This document shows, piece after piece, positions 45,376 to 58,081 of a stretch of 64,000 nucleotides of DNA (its first letter is position 1; the number at the start of each line of letters is the position of its first letter). The DNA lies in the NCBI GenBank assembly GCA_963921935.1, contig OY998180.1, positions 77,754,762 to 77,818,761 of the forward strand. Direction: 5' to 3'. The position numbers were made by a program, and so were the translations under genes. Source of the stretch: Galeruca laticollis. Taxonomy: Eukaryota; Arthropoda; Insecta; Coleoptera; Chrysomelidae. A model generated the notes under the pieces. The model was not told the DNA's origin. It worked only from the letters and a program-made list of their open reading frames with translations, and did no database searches.

Positions 45376-46225
45376 GAATACAATATAAAATTTGATCCTT
45401 TTGCAGACATAATATTTAAGCAAGCTCCTGATGCTGGAAATAGTAAGAGAAAAGAATTGTAAGTTATTCCTGAAAAAAGAAAGCTATGTTCTGTAGCATT
45501 AGACAAAAAAAAGATAACAAAAATGACAAAATTATGGAATATAGACGAACCTGAAGGCTTGGAGGGGGGGGAAGCTGTAAATTTTAAAATTTATTATTTA
45601 AATAAAGAAAAAGGCCAAGATGGGACTCCAATAAGTAGAATCGAATATAATGCCATATTTTCAAAAACAGCACAGGGTGGTTCAAAAAAATTAACAGACA
45701 GCAAATGGTTAAGAAAAAATGACACTGATGAAAGTATTTGTCCAGTAAAATTATTTAATTCACTTCTTAAAAAAAGAAATGAAAATATAACTACATATCG
45801 TTTATTTTTAACTCCAAATCCTTTTTGGAAAAGTAATCATTCAAAAGGTTGGTATAAAAACGTTTCTCTGGGAATTAATACAATCATCTTGAACCAAAAA
45901 TTCGGCCGCAAAAATTGGACTAGACATAATAAATAATAAAATTACAAATCATTCTCACCGTGCAAGTACAGTTTCCCAGCTAGCCAAAGCAGGAGTAAAC
46001 AATCAACAACTAATAAAAATAACAGGGCACTCATCTTCACAATCAATTAAACCATATATCCAAATAGATCCGGAACATCACGAAAATCTTATTAGTAATT
46101 TGAGAGACCCGTCAGTTGAAAATGCGACATATATACAAACCCAACCAGAAAATATTGTAATAAGTAGACCATTGCAACCAATTTATAATAATTGTGTTTT
46201 CAATAACTGTTCTGTTAATTATTAA
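45376..46225 (+). pseudogene. Crypton-type tyrosine recombinase, 3' part
   Basis: Continues the gene started at 39724. It reads EYNIKFDPFADIIFKQ, then a TAA at 45460, then WNIDEPEGLEGGEAVNF, AQGGSKKLTDSKWLRK and ICPVKLFNSLL. After a frameshift near 45908 comes the catalytic end NHSHRASTVSQLAKAG and TGHSSSQSIKPYIQ, with H-x2-R, His and the nucleophile Tyr, ending at TAA 46223-46225. An AATAAA follows at 46236. The segment EGLEGGEAV has lost about 16 residues compared with family members, including the first catalytic Arg, at a run of eight Gs. It belongs to the DUF3504/Crypton group. Confidence 0.85.
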
Positions 46226-46294
46226 TTAATTGTTCAATAAAAATAAAGTTTTTTGTTTTTTATTCTTATTTTCTGTCATAAATTTATCTTATCA

Positions 46295-46505
46295 AAAAAC
46301 ACGCGAACTTTTTTTTTGGATAAATTTTTCTTTTTATCTCAACATTTTTCTATCAGTAATTTTACTCTAAAAACACATTTGATAAAATCGTTCGACCTTC
46401 GGTGTCGCGATTTCATCAAATCAGTTTTTTTCGTAAAATTACTGATTGGCAAAATGTTTCGATTCAAACAGAAATTTATCCCATAAAAAAAAGCTCTTGT
46501 GTTCT
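46295..46505. mobile_element. foldback MITE (about 211 bp)
   Basis: Two arms of about 100 bases are inverted copies. Landmarks are AACACGCGAACTTTTTTTTTG on the left with its counterpart CTCTTGTGTT on the right, and ATCAGTAATTTTAC with GTAAAATTACTGAT in the middle. The loop is TTCGACCTTCGGTGTCG. It sits just after the recombinase gene. No coding capacity. Confidence 0.85.
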
Positions 46506-46652
46506 TACCCTCGATAAAATATTGTACCAAATTCTTAGGGAACACACAAATGTATATTATTTAATTTTAATAATTAATGCCTCCAAGGTTTTTTGTGTCA
46601 TTGTCTCTAAATGTATCATTGTAAAGGAAAAAGAGAGCATTATACATTTTTT

Positions 46653-47935
46653 CTAAATTAAATCAAGAGTTTTGGCATCGATTCTACTTATCCAACGTAT
46701 ATCCGACAACGGTTTGACAGTAGTCGTAGGAACTTGTTTCATAAGAAAATGCCAACGGTGGGAGAAAGCTGAGAAGAAAACATATTTCTTGAACAATGGG
46801 AAAGAAATTTGTTTCTTCACAAGATCTTTTCGCAGCATCTATAACTAAATTAAGATTATGAGCTGCACATGGGACAAATAAAGCTCTAGGATTTATATCA
46901 ATAATTCTTTTTTGCAATCCATTATGTTTGCGTTTCATGTTGGCACAATTGCCATAACCCTGCCCTCTCATATCTATAATATCAATATTCAATTCTTCCA
47001 AATAATTTTTAAAAAAAAGCTGTTAATCCTTCACCAATTCTACCTTTAACTTGGCAGAACCCTAGAAAATAGTCCCTAAATTCTACATTCTTTGAGATGC
47101 CATTGATTAAAACAAACTTAACAACCACAGTTACTTATTCTTCGTGGCTTACGTCAAGTGTACAATTTAATATGATCGAGTAGTATTTACATTATTTTAA
47201 TGTTGTAATTATATTTTGTTTAACTTTTTCACGTATCAGACAAATTATTTCATTTTGAATATTATGACCTAATTAATGTGGCATGTGATTGCTACCTTTT
47301 TGAATTCTGCCAATATGCTCCGCCATTATATTATAAAAGTTTGCAATTGACTCAATTAGCTTCAAAAAATTAATATTAATATTACTTCCTCTAAAAGCTA
47401 GATTTGTCCAGAGAAATATTGAATTGCACAAATAATTCTTTCAATAATCGATGTCCATCTTTTTTTCTAACTGAATAAAATTTTGGTTGACTGAGTCAAC
47501 AGTTCTACCTTTTTCAATAGATATTCTTAATTCAATCCATTTTTAAACCCTTTCAAAATATTTTCGTGTCTGTCCAAATTTTGATACAGGTGCCGCTAGT
47601 TAGTGTCACCTTTATCATCATTAAAAATATTATCAGATACTTTGAATCAACTTACAACAAAAACAGAATTATTTGACGAGTTAACCAGCCATGTCCTAGG
47701 AACGTTTTCATTGTTACTCAATTTTTTGTCATAGTTAGTGATTGAAATCATCTATTTGAATCATCTAATGGAAATGCAATATTTCTCAATTGGGATGGTT
47801 CTATTTCAAGAATAGAAATTTTTATCTTATATGCTAGAACTTGCGGCCAATGATCTGGATCTATTTGTAGGTTTTCCAAAAGCGTGTCCTTTTCCGAATC
47901 AAACTGTTCCGCCACGTCCACTGACTTGACTTACC
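46653..47935 (-). pseudogene. ZMYM1-like hAT transposase, central part, broken
   Basis: Down the minus strand: DPDHWPQVLAYKI and PSQLRNIAFPLDD near 47850-47760, then LEKKRWTSIIERI near 47440, VVVKFVLINGIS near 47110, and DMRGQGYGNCANMKRKHNG with INPRALFVPCAAHNLNLV (46970-46840). This is the RNase-H-like catalytic core of the ZMYM1-type hAT family. Frames change several times. The element's C-terminus is missing below 46653. The hAT tail at 38449 is a separate relic. Confidence 0.75.
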
Positions 47936-47939
47936 GGCT

Positions 47940-48782
47940 TGTTGACGGTTATGCGTTTTTTTTTAAATCGCCAGCAAGTGATTTATAGGCTTATTTCAGG
48001 TATTTTTAGAATAAAACTGTGATATTCACCTCTGGGAATATTATTTAATCATTTTCCCAGGCAAACGAAAATAAAACTACATTTTTGTGGGCTCAACCGG
48101 GATGCAGATAAAATTATAGTCGAAGCGAAAACGAGTTGACATTTTCCTGACGTTTGGGATAACGGAAATATTATTGAGAAAAAATATTTTAAAGAAGTTG
48201 TTCACGAAGGTGAACCTAATTTTGACGAAGACGGAAGCAAGACGACTTCAAATACAACCAGATGCAGGAGTAAAACTTGTAGACGACACATTTGTTTCAA
48301 CTGAAGAAGACGAAAGTAAGAATACTTCGAGCAAAGCAGCAAAAGACGTGAAAAGACGGGAGTGAGACGACTTCGAATACAAGCAGACAAAGAAGTAACA
48401 CTTGTGGAAGGGAGTAAGAAGACTTCAAGGAAATTCAGACGTAATTGTATATTATTATTGTGGAATAAACAAGGTACGATAAATTTTTCCAATAGACGAG
48501 ATAGACAATCATATTACACCAGCTGTTAATAGAAGATGTAATTGCATTAATTATTTTGATAGGGTTACGTAAGCAATTATTATGAGTTAGTAATTCATTT
48601 TCGTTCTATACTTTGTAAACGTCACGATATTCAGGTTCATTTTGATAATTGCCGAATAAGAAATAAGTAGCAACTTGACTTGTTATAAATTCATTTGAAT
48701 TTTGAGGCATAAGGTGAATTCTGTTTGTAGTATTATTTGAGTAGTTATTTTAACATATTTATTGATATCATATTTATTTTAA
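47940..48782 (+). other. probable LTR and leader of the following gypsy remnant
   Basis: Ahead of a gag start, 48170-48440 has repeated GACGA.GTAAGA.GACTTC units, and an AATAAA lies at 48464, as in the R/U5 region of gypsy LTRs. No second LTR copy was found, so the boundaries are not defined. Confidence 0.4.
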
Positions 48783-50600
48783 TTGCGTAAAATGACTAAT
48801 TTGGGAGATATTCCAAAAATCGGAAAAAATATTTCCAGTAGTTCACTCAAGGCAGTACAGGCTTTACATGTAGTCGCCTTTGGAAACGAGGGGGAAGGTA
48901 GAAAAACGCGGAAAGAGGTACGTCAATTTTCTGGTTTCCATTTAGACACAAAGTCTTCAGAATTTGCACAAAAAATAAATCAGTTAAAACAAAAAGTGCA
49001 GTTGCCTGATCCTATTGCTATTTGTAATATACTTGATCTTGATTATTCTGGTAGTGATGAAGAAGTAGTTGCACGCAATTGTTCCTTCTTGAATGACCTA
49101 CAGTCAAATGATGAAAATAAAGTAACAGATGAAGTGGAAGAAGATTCGGAAGGTGAGGTGAGTTCCGATGAAGATGAGAATGAAAATAATGGAGTTAACA
49201 AGAATAGCGAATCTTTTGAAGTTATGAAGCTAAAGGGTTCGTTTTCATTGACATTCAAAGAAGATGAGGATAGTATTAGAACTTTTGATGGAAGAGACAA
49301 TTATCCACTTCAAAAATGGATTGAGGATTTCGAAGAAATTTCTAAGCTGACAGGATGGAATGAATTGCAGAAGTTGATATTTGCGAAAAAATCATTGAAA
49401 GGACATGCTAGGCTATTTATTCAGTCAGAAATAGGAATTACAAAATGGATGATTTAAAAAAAAGTTAATTGCGGAATTTGAAGTGAAAGTTTGTAGTGCT
49501 CAAATACATAAATTACTGATGACAAGGAAACAGCGGAGGGAAGAATCAGTACAAGAGTATGTACTAATAATGCGAGAGATCGGAAGTAGAGCAAATATAC
49601 AGTCTGAAGTTTTGATTCAATATATAATTGATGGTATACAATATGATACATCAAACAAACTTATTTTGTATGGTGCAAAAGCGTTTGGTGAATTCAAAGA
49701 AAAGGTTAAGCTATATGAACAAATTAAAACTTCGAAAACTACATAGTTCCGAGAGAGAAACCGAGGGGGAAAATACATAAAGGAATGGAAAACTGAAACC
49801 AGGAAAGACAAAGATGAGAAAGGGAATAAGAAAAGTAACCTGCGATGTTGTTTTAACTGTGGAGTCAAAGGTCATTTGTCCAACGAATGTCCATATAATG
49901 CGAAAGAACCAAAGCCTTTTGTTTGTTCTGGTTATGGGCAAGTACCAAATAAATGTCCAGAGAAGAATACTGGAAGTGGAAGTTCAAATATGACGATAGT
50001 TGAGATGGTTCCAAAAAATAGCTTTAAATTGAATATTGATAATATTGAATTAATAGCACTTCTGGATACATGAAGTAATATCACTGCGATACGACAAGAC
50101 GTATACGAAGCATACTTTAAAGATATAGAAATAAATGAAGAATTTATTACTCTTAGAGGTATTGGGTCAAACAAAGTAATAACAATGGGATCTTTCAATA
50201 GAAACGTCTTCATTAATGGAGAGGAGTTATTTCTGAAAATCCATGTTATCCCTTCTGAAGCGGCAAACTTCAAGGCAATTGTGGGAAATGATGTTTTAGC
50301 TCAAGTAGATGTTATCATAAGAGATGGTGAAATTGTTGTTTTTAAGAAGGAAAAGCAGAATTTTTTTGTGGAAGATGACAATAGACGAAGAAGCTGATAG
50401 AGAAACTGATATATTTGATGTTACACATATAAAAAATGAAAAAAATCGGGTAGATTCAAAGAAACTTTTAAAAGAATATTATCCAAAGAAGATTATGGAA
50501 GCTGATGTTAAAATGCATATTCTATTGAAGAATGAAGAGCTAATGATTCACAGTTATACGCTTCAACTGAATTGTCAAAAATTACAGCACAATCAATAAT
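48783..50600 (+). pseudogene. Ty3/gypsy gag-protease remnant
   Basis: The ATG at 48792 (or 48783) begins an N-terminal region with SSSLKAVQALHVVAF, then an acidic stretch, then capsid DGRDNYPLQKWIEDFEEISK. A TAA near 49457 and another at 49744 cut it. Zinc knuckles follow: CFNCGVKGHLSNEC (near 49855) and a damaged one, CSGYGQVPNKC. The protease site reads LLDT then a TGA at 50071-50073, where family members have Gly (GGA), then ITAIRQDVYE and AIVGNDVL. The sequence ends near 50600 in the linker before reverse transcriptase. RT, integrase and the right LTR are absent. Confidence 0.8.
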
Positions 50601-52304
50601 TTGTTTTAATCGTTTTGGTTGTGGAGATAAATATTGCATTCCCATCCATTATTGTACAAAACAGTACAAAACTTTTAAACTCCCGCTGTTTCAACATAGC
50701 GGCTACGCTTGCGCTTGTCAGGTGATGAAAAGTACTATTGAATGAAACCAAAATCATAATTTTCTGTGTTCCAGACTAGGTTTATCACGAATTGGCACTT
50801 GTGGAACTAGACTATAAAGGATTATCCAAAAAACACAATATATTTGTCTCAAAAGAGTACCGTCTATAGTCTAGTTCTTAAGTCTAGCTGATTTCGGAAA
50901 ATCTACTGTTTTGCTGCCGTCATATGACCTATATCGATAAAGCGGTAACTCGTTTATCGGCATATTTACCGTGTACAATGTAATAGTTTTATAGCGATCG
51001 GCATCTTTGTGGATGTGTTTATAAATAACTTTTTTTTATTTTTTCCCGCCCCTCTTTAGAATGCCGCTCGGGTGCCATGCACTCCTTGCACCGCCGGCAC
51101 GAGCTAGCCCTTAGGAGACCTAAGGTATTTCCAAATCATTCCCATAATCTGACTATTCCAAAAAACACCTGTTTAACTCTGATCAACTAGACTATTACAA
51201 ATTCAACACTATTGAAGTACTTTTCATGCTGAATTCTCCGTAGGATTGATCGTAACGTTAATTTTGTTTCTAAGATATACTCAACGTTAACGTTGATAGA
51301 GATTCTTGTAAGCAAATAACTTGGATCGGGAACTTCTTAATTGACGACAGGATTACTCCCTTGCATTCATTTGCAAATATTGAAGGTAAAATATATCGAT
51401 TACCTGAAATGGCAACCTTCCGAATAATTGTAACTGTCTGTTCTTGTGTTAGTATTCTATTTCTTGAGTTACTACAATAGTTTGGAATGGTTAATGTTTA
51501 TTGATCAAAGTTTACTGAAACTCACTCTTGTTATGAAGAGGCTCTTAAAACAGTACAGGACGTTGAACACACCCATTTATCAATTTAGTGAATTTATAAT
51601 TTTTAATTAGTATTATGGAAAATTTGAAATAACATAGAAGTATCAAGGATTTCCTGAAGACTAAAAGTTGATACGGCTATGGCTGTTGATTTTAATGTTT
51701 TATGGTTGTAACAAGGAAACATATTATGATATCTAAATTTCTCGTACACAAAAACAACACACCATAATAAATTTTATTTCATGCACTTGTTTTTTTATAG
51801 CACAAAAACTCATTCATGCAAAAATAAATGTCTTCAAGTTTTCTCCGGTAAAACAAATGGTGACGAATATGAATTTTCATGATAGATGGAGTTGTGTCCC
51901 TCGAGAAAAAACTGTTGAATCGATCGTATATGTTCAAAGCAAACGTATAACGTTTAATCAGGCCAACTCCATTGTTACACAGATTAAAGACTCTTAAGGA
52001 ACATTTTCACGTGCCGCTGGAATCTCAAAAAATGAGCGTCAAAAGCTGTCACGTGGCTAATGGAACGCTCAAATTTGTAGCGTCCATGAAAAAGGTATTC
52101 CAGCGTCAAAATTGGAGCGTCTTGCAAATAAAATGCATATATACAACCTAAATTTAATTGCGTTCGCGCTACGTAAATGAAAAAGCATTCTGTTAATAAT
52201 GTTATGAAACCGCACATCGAAGTAGATACTAAGTACGGTCCTGTAACCTTATGTTAAAAAAATAGCGAGTGCGCCGAATTCTGGGAAGGTCTATTAGGAT
52301 TTTT
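50601..52304. other. non-coding, unassigned
   Basis: No gene recognised. 51040-51125 is a GC-richer patch unlike its surroundings. ATGAAAAGTACT near 50725 reappears inverted near 51225, a weak hint of a TIR element. Confidence 0.5.
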
Positions 52305-52668
52305 TGTTACCGTTTTTTATAGACATGTTCTCCGAAGATCTTTTAAGGATTGAGCCGGCATTCGAGAAACATCCCGAAAAAGAATATTCCAGAAAGCCCT
52401 CTAGTATATAAAGAGACTACCTACCTACCGTAATGTCAGTTTATAAAGTGATCTCGTGAGATAAACAAGTGAATAAGTAAATAGTCTAAGAAAATAAACA
52501 GTAGTGAAATGTTTATATAAATTAGTTTAAGTACATATACTGTGTATATAATATAAATTAGTGAATAGTTTAGTGAACAAATAAATTAAGTGAGTAGACC
52601 TACCGTTTGTATGAATTTATCCCACCCGTTGGAATAAAAACTTTTGAATAAATAAGAAAAACATTTCA
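52305..52668 (+). repeat. 5' LTR of a third gypsy element
   Basis: Starts TGTTACCG, holds a TATATAAAG box near 52408, and ends AAAACATTTCA. Two bases later comes TGGTGTCAGGTGTGAGG, a primer-binding-like site. Its 3' part resembles 33733-34141 in reverse. No right LTR was seen. Confidence 0.7.
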
Positions 52669-52699
52669 TTGGTGTCAGGTGTGAGGTAATATAAATAAA

Positions 52700-53904
52700 T
52701 AGCTACGAAAAAATTGCCAAGAGACTAAGTGACCTGAAAGTAACAGAACTAAAGGTAGAATTGGAAAATCGTGAGTTGGAAACGTCGGGAAGAAAAGTGA
52801 ATTAGTAGAAAGACTTAAAGTGGCACTGGAAAATGACGGCTTGGATCCAGAAACATTTTTATTCAATGACGAGACCTTCACCTTAATCTCGTCAATTTGT
52901 GCTATATTTCTGCTGACATGACGAGAAGATTTCAACCATGAAGAACGATATTTGTACTATGGAAGAGAATATTTCAACGAATATTTCTGCTATGAAGTAC
53001 GAGATTTCTGCAGATACTTTATCATTGAAAAATAACATTGCTGCTGACGTCTAAAATAAAATTTCGTCTCTAAAATCATATATTGAGGAAAATATGACAA
53101 CGATAGAGGAGAAAATCAAGGAGTCAGAGAGAAATATGGCAGATTTAAGAACACAAGATACGCCAGCAGAAGAAAAGAAGATTGAACATATATAACCCTG
53201 CAAGCCAGAAACACAACCCAAGACAGATGATATTGGCAGTTTTGCCCTAGTCAAGGTTATGTGAAACAGTTTAAAGCAGCCGCTAGAGTGAATAATTGGT
53301 CCGATGGGGAGAAGGTAGTAAACTTAACCATCGCGCTTCGGGGAGATGCCTTAGATGTACTTCAGACGCTACGGATGACTTCGAATGACTTCAAGCAGCT
53401 GAAGAATAGGTTGGACATGCGATATGGCCATGAACATCTAGAACATTTGTACCAGTCCCAGCTGAAAAACCGAAGGCAGAAACGTGACGAAGCCCTTCAA
53501 GAGTATGAAATGGATATTGCCCGACTCGTTCGATTTGCTTATCCATCAGCACCAGAGAACATGATGGAATGTCTGGGCATCCAGGCCTTCATTGATGGCT
53601 TACGTGACCCCAATATGCAGAGGACGTTTCGTTTAGCCCATCCCAAAACCTTAGTTGACGCATTGACAGCGGCTCTTGAATATGAAGCAGCAACGAAGGC
53701 TTCGGGTTATAACAAAGTTAGGACCATCCGAGAAGAAGGCGACGAGGACAGGTTTGACCAGATCGTCAGCTTGATCAAAAGTATGATGGACAGGAAGCCG
53801 AGAAAGATCAGATGCTGGAATTGTTGCGAGCTAGGACATGTACGCAGTTCGTGTAAGTGCCCCAGAACTCCTGCAAACCAAGAACCACAGTCACAGGAAA
53901 ACTA
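52700..53904 (+). pseudogene. gypsy gag with N-terminal SAP-like domain
   Basis: 52712-52870 reads KRLSDLKVTELKVELENREL and, after a frameshift, ELVERLKVALENDGLD, a SAP-type DNA-binding helix pair. A coiled-coil-like stretch follows (53000-53160; KIKESERNMADLRTQ). Then capsid from 53261: RVNNWSDGEKVVNLTIALRG and LYQSQLKNRRQKRDEALQEY. A CCHC knuckle is at about 53817 (CWNCCELGHVRSSC) and the stop at 53903. Stops at 53053, 53195 and near 53240 break the front; the capsid part is open. A SAP domain on Gag may help chromatin binding (inference). Confidence 0.75.
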
Positions 53905-56400
53905 GAACGGGTCGGCTACGAGGGGGCAGCACCGACCCATGATCGTTCCAAAGACCCTCTCATACTGATAGCTTCTCTCAGATGTCGCAACGACAGTGTA
54001 TATATAGATGGCGAAGTGAATGGCAAGAAATATACTCCGCTGGTAGACACTGGAGCAACTAGAACCATTATACGACCAGAGATAATAAATTCGAAGAAGA
54101 AGCTTTTACCAACGAGACTGCAACTGCGGACCGCCACAGGTGAGAGTGCCAATGTTCACGGGGAGACACAAATCCAATTGGGAATTGGCGCAGAAAAGTT
54201 CTCGCATGTGGTAATCGTAGCTGGCATTGAAGAAGACGTGATTCTGGGAGTGGACGTAATGAATCTACATAGTTTCCAACTGGACTTTAGAAACAGAACC
54301 ATTAAAGTGGGTTCCGAGGAGGTATTCCTTCATCCATATGCAGGCAGCACGGTGTTGGCAGCTGTAGAGGAAGATACCGTTCTACCTGCACGAAGCGAAA
54401 CCATGATAGTAGCGCGGCTACAGGGAATCATTGAGGAAGGTACACCCGTTATGATGGAGCCAAGGAACCACGACAAAAAAGTTGGCAAGGGAGTACTAAT
54501 TGGAAAAGGATTGGTTACGTCGGCGAAGGAGATCCCAGTAGGATTGATATACGTGAACGATTACCCAATTACCATCAAGAAGGAATCCAAGAGTGGATCC
54601 CGCGTACCAGTGGCTTAAAAAAAGAGAATGAGAGAATTTCTCTTGCAGTATCGAGACCTATTCGTACCAAAAGGAGGAAAGACTGGTAGAACATCTGCCG
54701 TCGAACACAAAATCGATACTGGTAATGCCAAGCCAATTAGGCAATCAACTTGAAGACTATCATGAGCAAAGATAGAGGAAGCTGAAAGAACAGTTAGAGA
54801 AATGGAAGAAGCGAAAGTAATAGAACCATCTACTAGTCCATGGGTGTCTCCAGTGGTTCTCGTCAAGAAAAAGGATGGAATTACGAGATTCTATGTGAAT
54901 TATCGCCATCTAAACAACGTGACTAAGAAAGACAGCTATCCTCTGCCTCGAATAGACGATACGTTAGATACTTTGGCCGGCAGCAAACTGTTTTCCACCT
55001 TGGACCTGAAGTCTGATTATTGGCAAGTGAAAATGGACCCAAAAGACAAAGAGAAGACTGCTTTTACCACCGGATGTGGATTATGGCAATTCAACGTCAT
55101 GCCATTCGGACTCTGTAATGCGCCTGCAAGATTTGAAAGACTCGTGAAAAATGCCTTAAGGGGCTTGTCTTGGAAGACATGCCTGGTCTATTTGGACGAC
55201 TTCGTAGTAGTGGGTAAGACATTTGACGAACACCTGAAGAATTTGGAAGCCGTATTCAAACGAGTCCAAGCTGCCTAGCTCATGTTAAACCCGAAGAAAT
55301 GTCAGCTGCTCCAAAACCGAGTCAACTATCTAGGTCATATAGTGAGCAATGAAGGAGTGGCGGAGAATCCAGAGAAAATTGCTTCCATTCGGCAATGGAC
55401 GCTACCAACCGACAAACATCAAATTAGGAGTTTCCTTGGACTTTGAACATATTATAGAAGATTTATCAGGAAGTTTGGAAATATTGCCAAGCCTCTAACT
55501 CGACTTACAGAAGAAGCAAGTGCTTTCCAATAGGATGAAGACTGTCAAATGGCTTTTGAAACCTTGAGGAGGTAATTAACCACGGCGCCGATATTAGAAC
55601 ACCCATTACCAGAGGGAGACTTTATTCTTGACACCGGCGCAAGCAACGTAGGAATTGGAGGAGTGCTCTCACAGATCCAATGAGGACAAGAAAGAGTGCT
55701 GGGATATTTCAGTAAAGTCCTCTCCAAACCAGAAGGAAAATACTGCGTCACAATAAAAGAACTTTTGGCGGTAGTCAAGTCCGTGGAACACTTTTACCAG
55801 TATCACTATGGTAGGAAGTTCTTAATCCGGACTGATCTTACAGTACAAGAATCCCGAGGGCCATGTCGCTAGATGAATTGAACGACTTCAAGACTACGAT
55901 TTCAACATCGAACATCGTGCTGGTGTGAGTCACCGAAATACCGACTCCCTATCCAGACGGCCGTGCCCAACAGACTGCTCCCATTGCAACAAGGCGGAAT
56001 CCAGGGAAGTTACAGTTTCAAGAACTACTGTAGTCAACGAGAAATGGTCACCCACCAGGATCAGAGAAGATCAGGAGAATGATCCTCATCTGAAGATGAT
56101 CCGGCAATGGAAGGAAGAAAATTGGCGATCTACATGGCAAGAAGTGTCAAGATTTTCTCCGACACTGAAGGCATATTGGGCTCAGTGGGACTCCCTTGTC
56201 CTGGAAGAAGGGCTGTTGAAAAGAGTACTTGAAAACGATGATGGTTCCGAGATGAAGACAGCTAGTTATCCCGAGAGCGAGAGTAGCTGAGGTACTGAAG
56301 AAGTTACACGACAGTCCATCGGGAGGTCATCTGGGAGTGAAGAAAGCCCTTCAGCGAGTCCGTGAAAGATTTTATTGGATGAACAGCTCCGACGATGTCA
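53857..56400 (+). pseudogene. gypsy pol, truncated in integrase
   Basis: The pol frame overlaps the end of gag. Protease: PLVDTGATRTIIRPE and VILGVDVMN (53857-54618). Reverse transcriptase: GSKLFSTLDLKSDYWQV and CLVYLDDFVVVG (54802-55278). RNase H: FILDTGASNVGIGGVL, in stop-broken frame (55500-55850). Integrase start: PSGGHLGVKKALQRV near 56310, of the HHCC finger. The catalytic core of integrase, the C-terminus and the 3' LTR are missing after about 56400. Stops at 54616, 54751, 55276, 55444, 55531 and more make it dead. Confidence 0.85.
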
Positions 56401-58080
56401 AAGCATTGAATAAAATCATTGAAACTGAGGGGATTCAATAAACGTCATTTCTACTATTATTTTAAATAATTTTCATATTTTCTGATCATATTCATTGTCT
56501 TAGGACATTTCCTAGAGTTTATTTTTCATGTTCATTTCATTAAATAAATAAAGTTTTAGGTAAATATTGAGCTACTTCTCATTAGACAAATGAGGTAAAT
56601 GATAAGGTTTTCTTATGTTAGTAGTGAAAAAAATAACATATAACAGATTTTGTTAACATAATTATCATAGCTTTACTATTGAAAGTAACGCCGGTACTCA
56701 CATTTTCATAGTTTTTGGAAAATCGATGCATTTTCACAGTGTCGCCCCGGCTTCTGCATGTTGGCACACAACAAGAAAACACCATATTGGGCGGGTTTGG
56801 TTAAATCAGTTTGATAAACACACACAAAAATTAAAATTCAACTTAGTCTCAATACAACACTAATTGGAATAATAATGATGAGTTGAACTAGGTATTGGTG
56901 TTGATAAAAATAAATCAACCCAACCTAACCTATCCTTTATCTATGGATAAACATTAGGCGAGAAATCGATGCGCCTGCGTATTGTGTTCTCGTAAAGCCG
57001 CTGTGATGTTGCCATATCTCAAAATTATCATTAAAAACTTATGATTTTTATTTTAATTAAAAAATACAACTTGAATAGCTTCTGTAGTGTAGGGTATTGA
57101 AAGATAATTTGAAATTCAAATCCAAACTAACATCCAAGTTTTATGTTATGATAATGAAAAAATATGTTTATACCTATTACATATTAGTAACTTTAATCAA
57201 TGGATCAGATGATTGACGAAAAACTGAGGAATTTTTCTTTACAGATTTGACAACATTCAAATTTAAGGTGATTACAGCGCCTCTGGCGAGTGTAGTCGCA
57301 AACAGCTCTTATGGGACAAGCCGGTTCATAAGAGTTACCTATGCATGATATTTATTATTAATTTTCTCCGCCACTTTGTCTGATTTGATGGCTTTGATAC
57401 TTCTACATTGACAAATTATATTGTCAAGCGTCAACACTGTCAATTGTTCTAGCCCATAATACAAACAGGACGCAACCAAAAATCAGCTAATTATTACATT
57501 AATTTTCTCTTTGTGAATGCAAGATTTCAATGACGATTCGAATTCTGAGTTTAATTTTTCTAAGCACTAATTGTAATTGCATTGTGAATGAAGCTTTAAG
57601 CCACAATTTGAAATTTAAAAGTGACAGCCGCGTCGTCATTTATAATAGGGTGCCATCTAGTGTTATTTATGTGAAGTTGTTTTCCCTGCCTAGCGAGTAT
57701 TTGCCATTTTTCTCGCGTAGCCGTGCAAATACCTACTTTTCCGTCACGATAGAGCCACGAAAATTGGGTTTTCGAGTAGTGTAGGATAAAAACGTCGTTT
57801 TCTGTCAAACACACTCATTAAACGATTCTATAGATAAAGTGAGAGCCCGGCCCGCTGGACATACGTTAAAGAATAAAGGGTAGAACTTTCATTTTATTTC
57901 CACTAGAATATATATGTAAACAAAGTTAAGAGCCTATACGTAATAATGGAAAAGTGAAATGTCTAATTCAAGCAATAATTGATACACTAAACATCTTTAT
58001 CTGCGACTATTTAATAATAGACGCATTATGGCTTGTGATAGTAACTACATAATGTAACTCATATCACACACGTACACACC
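56401..58080. other. non-coding, unassigned
   Basis: AT-rich, no gene or clear repeat boundary. The overlapping frames at 57530-57814 have no recognisable motif. Confidence 0.5.
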
Positions 58081-58081
58081 T

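Noticed and set aside
51040..51125. GC-richer patch as a tRNA or small RNA gene
   Set aside because: No cloverleaf, A/B box or other recognisable structure was found.
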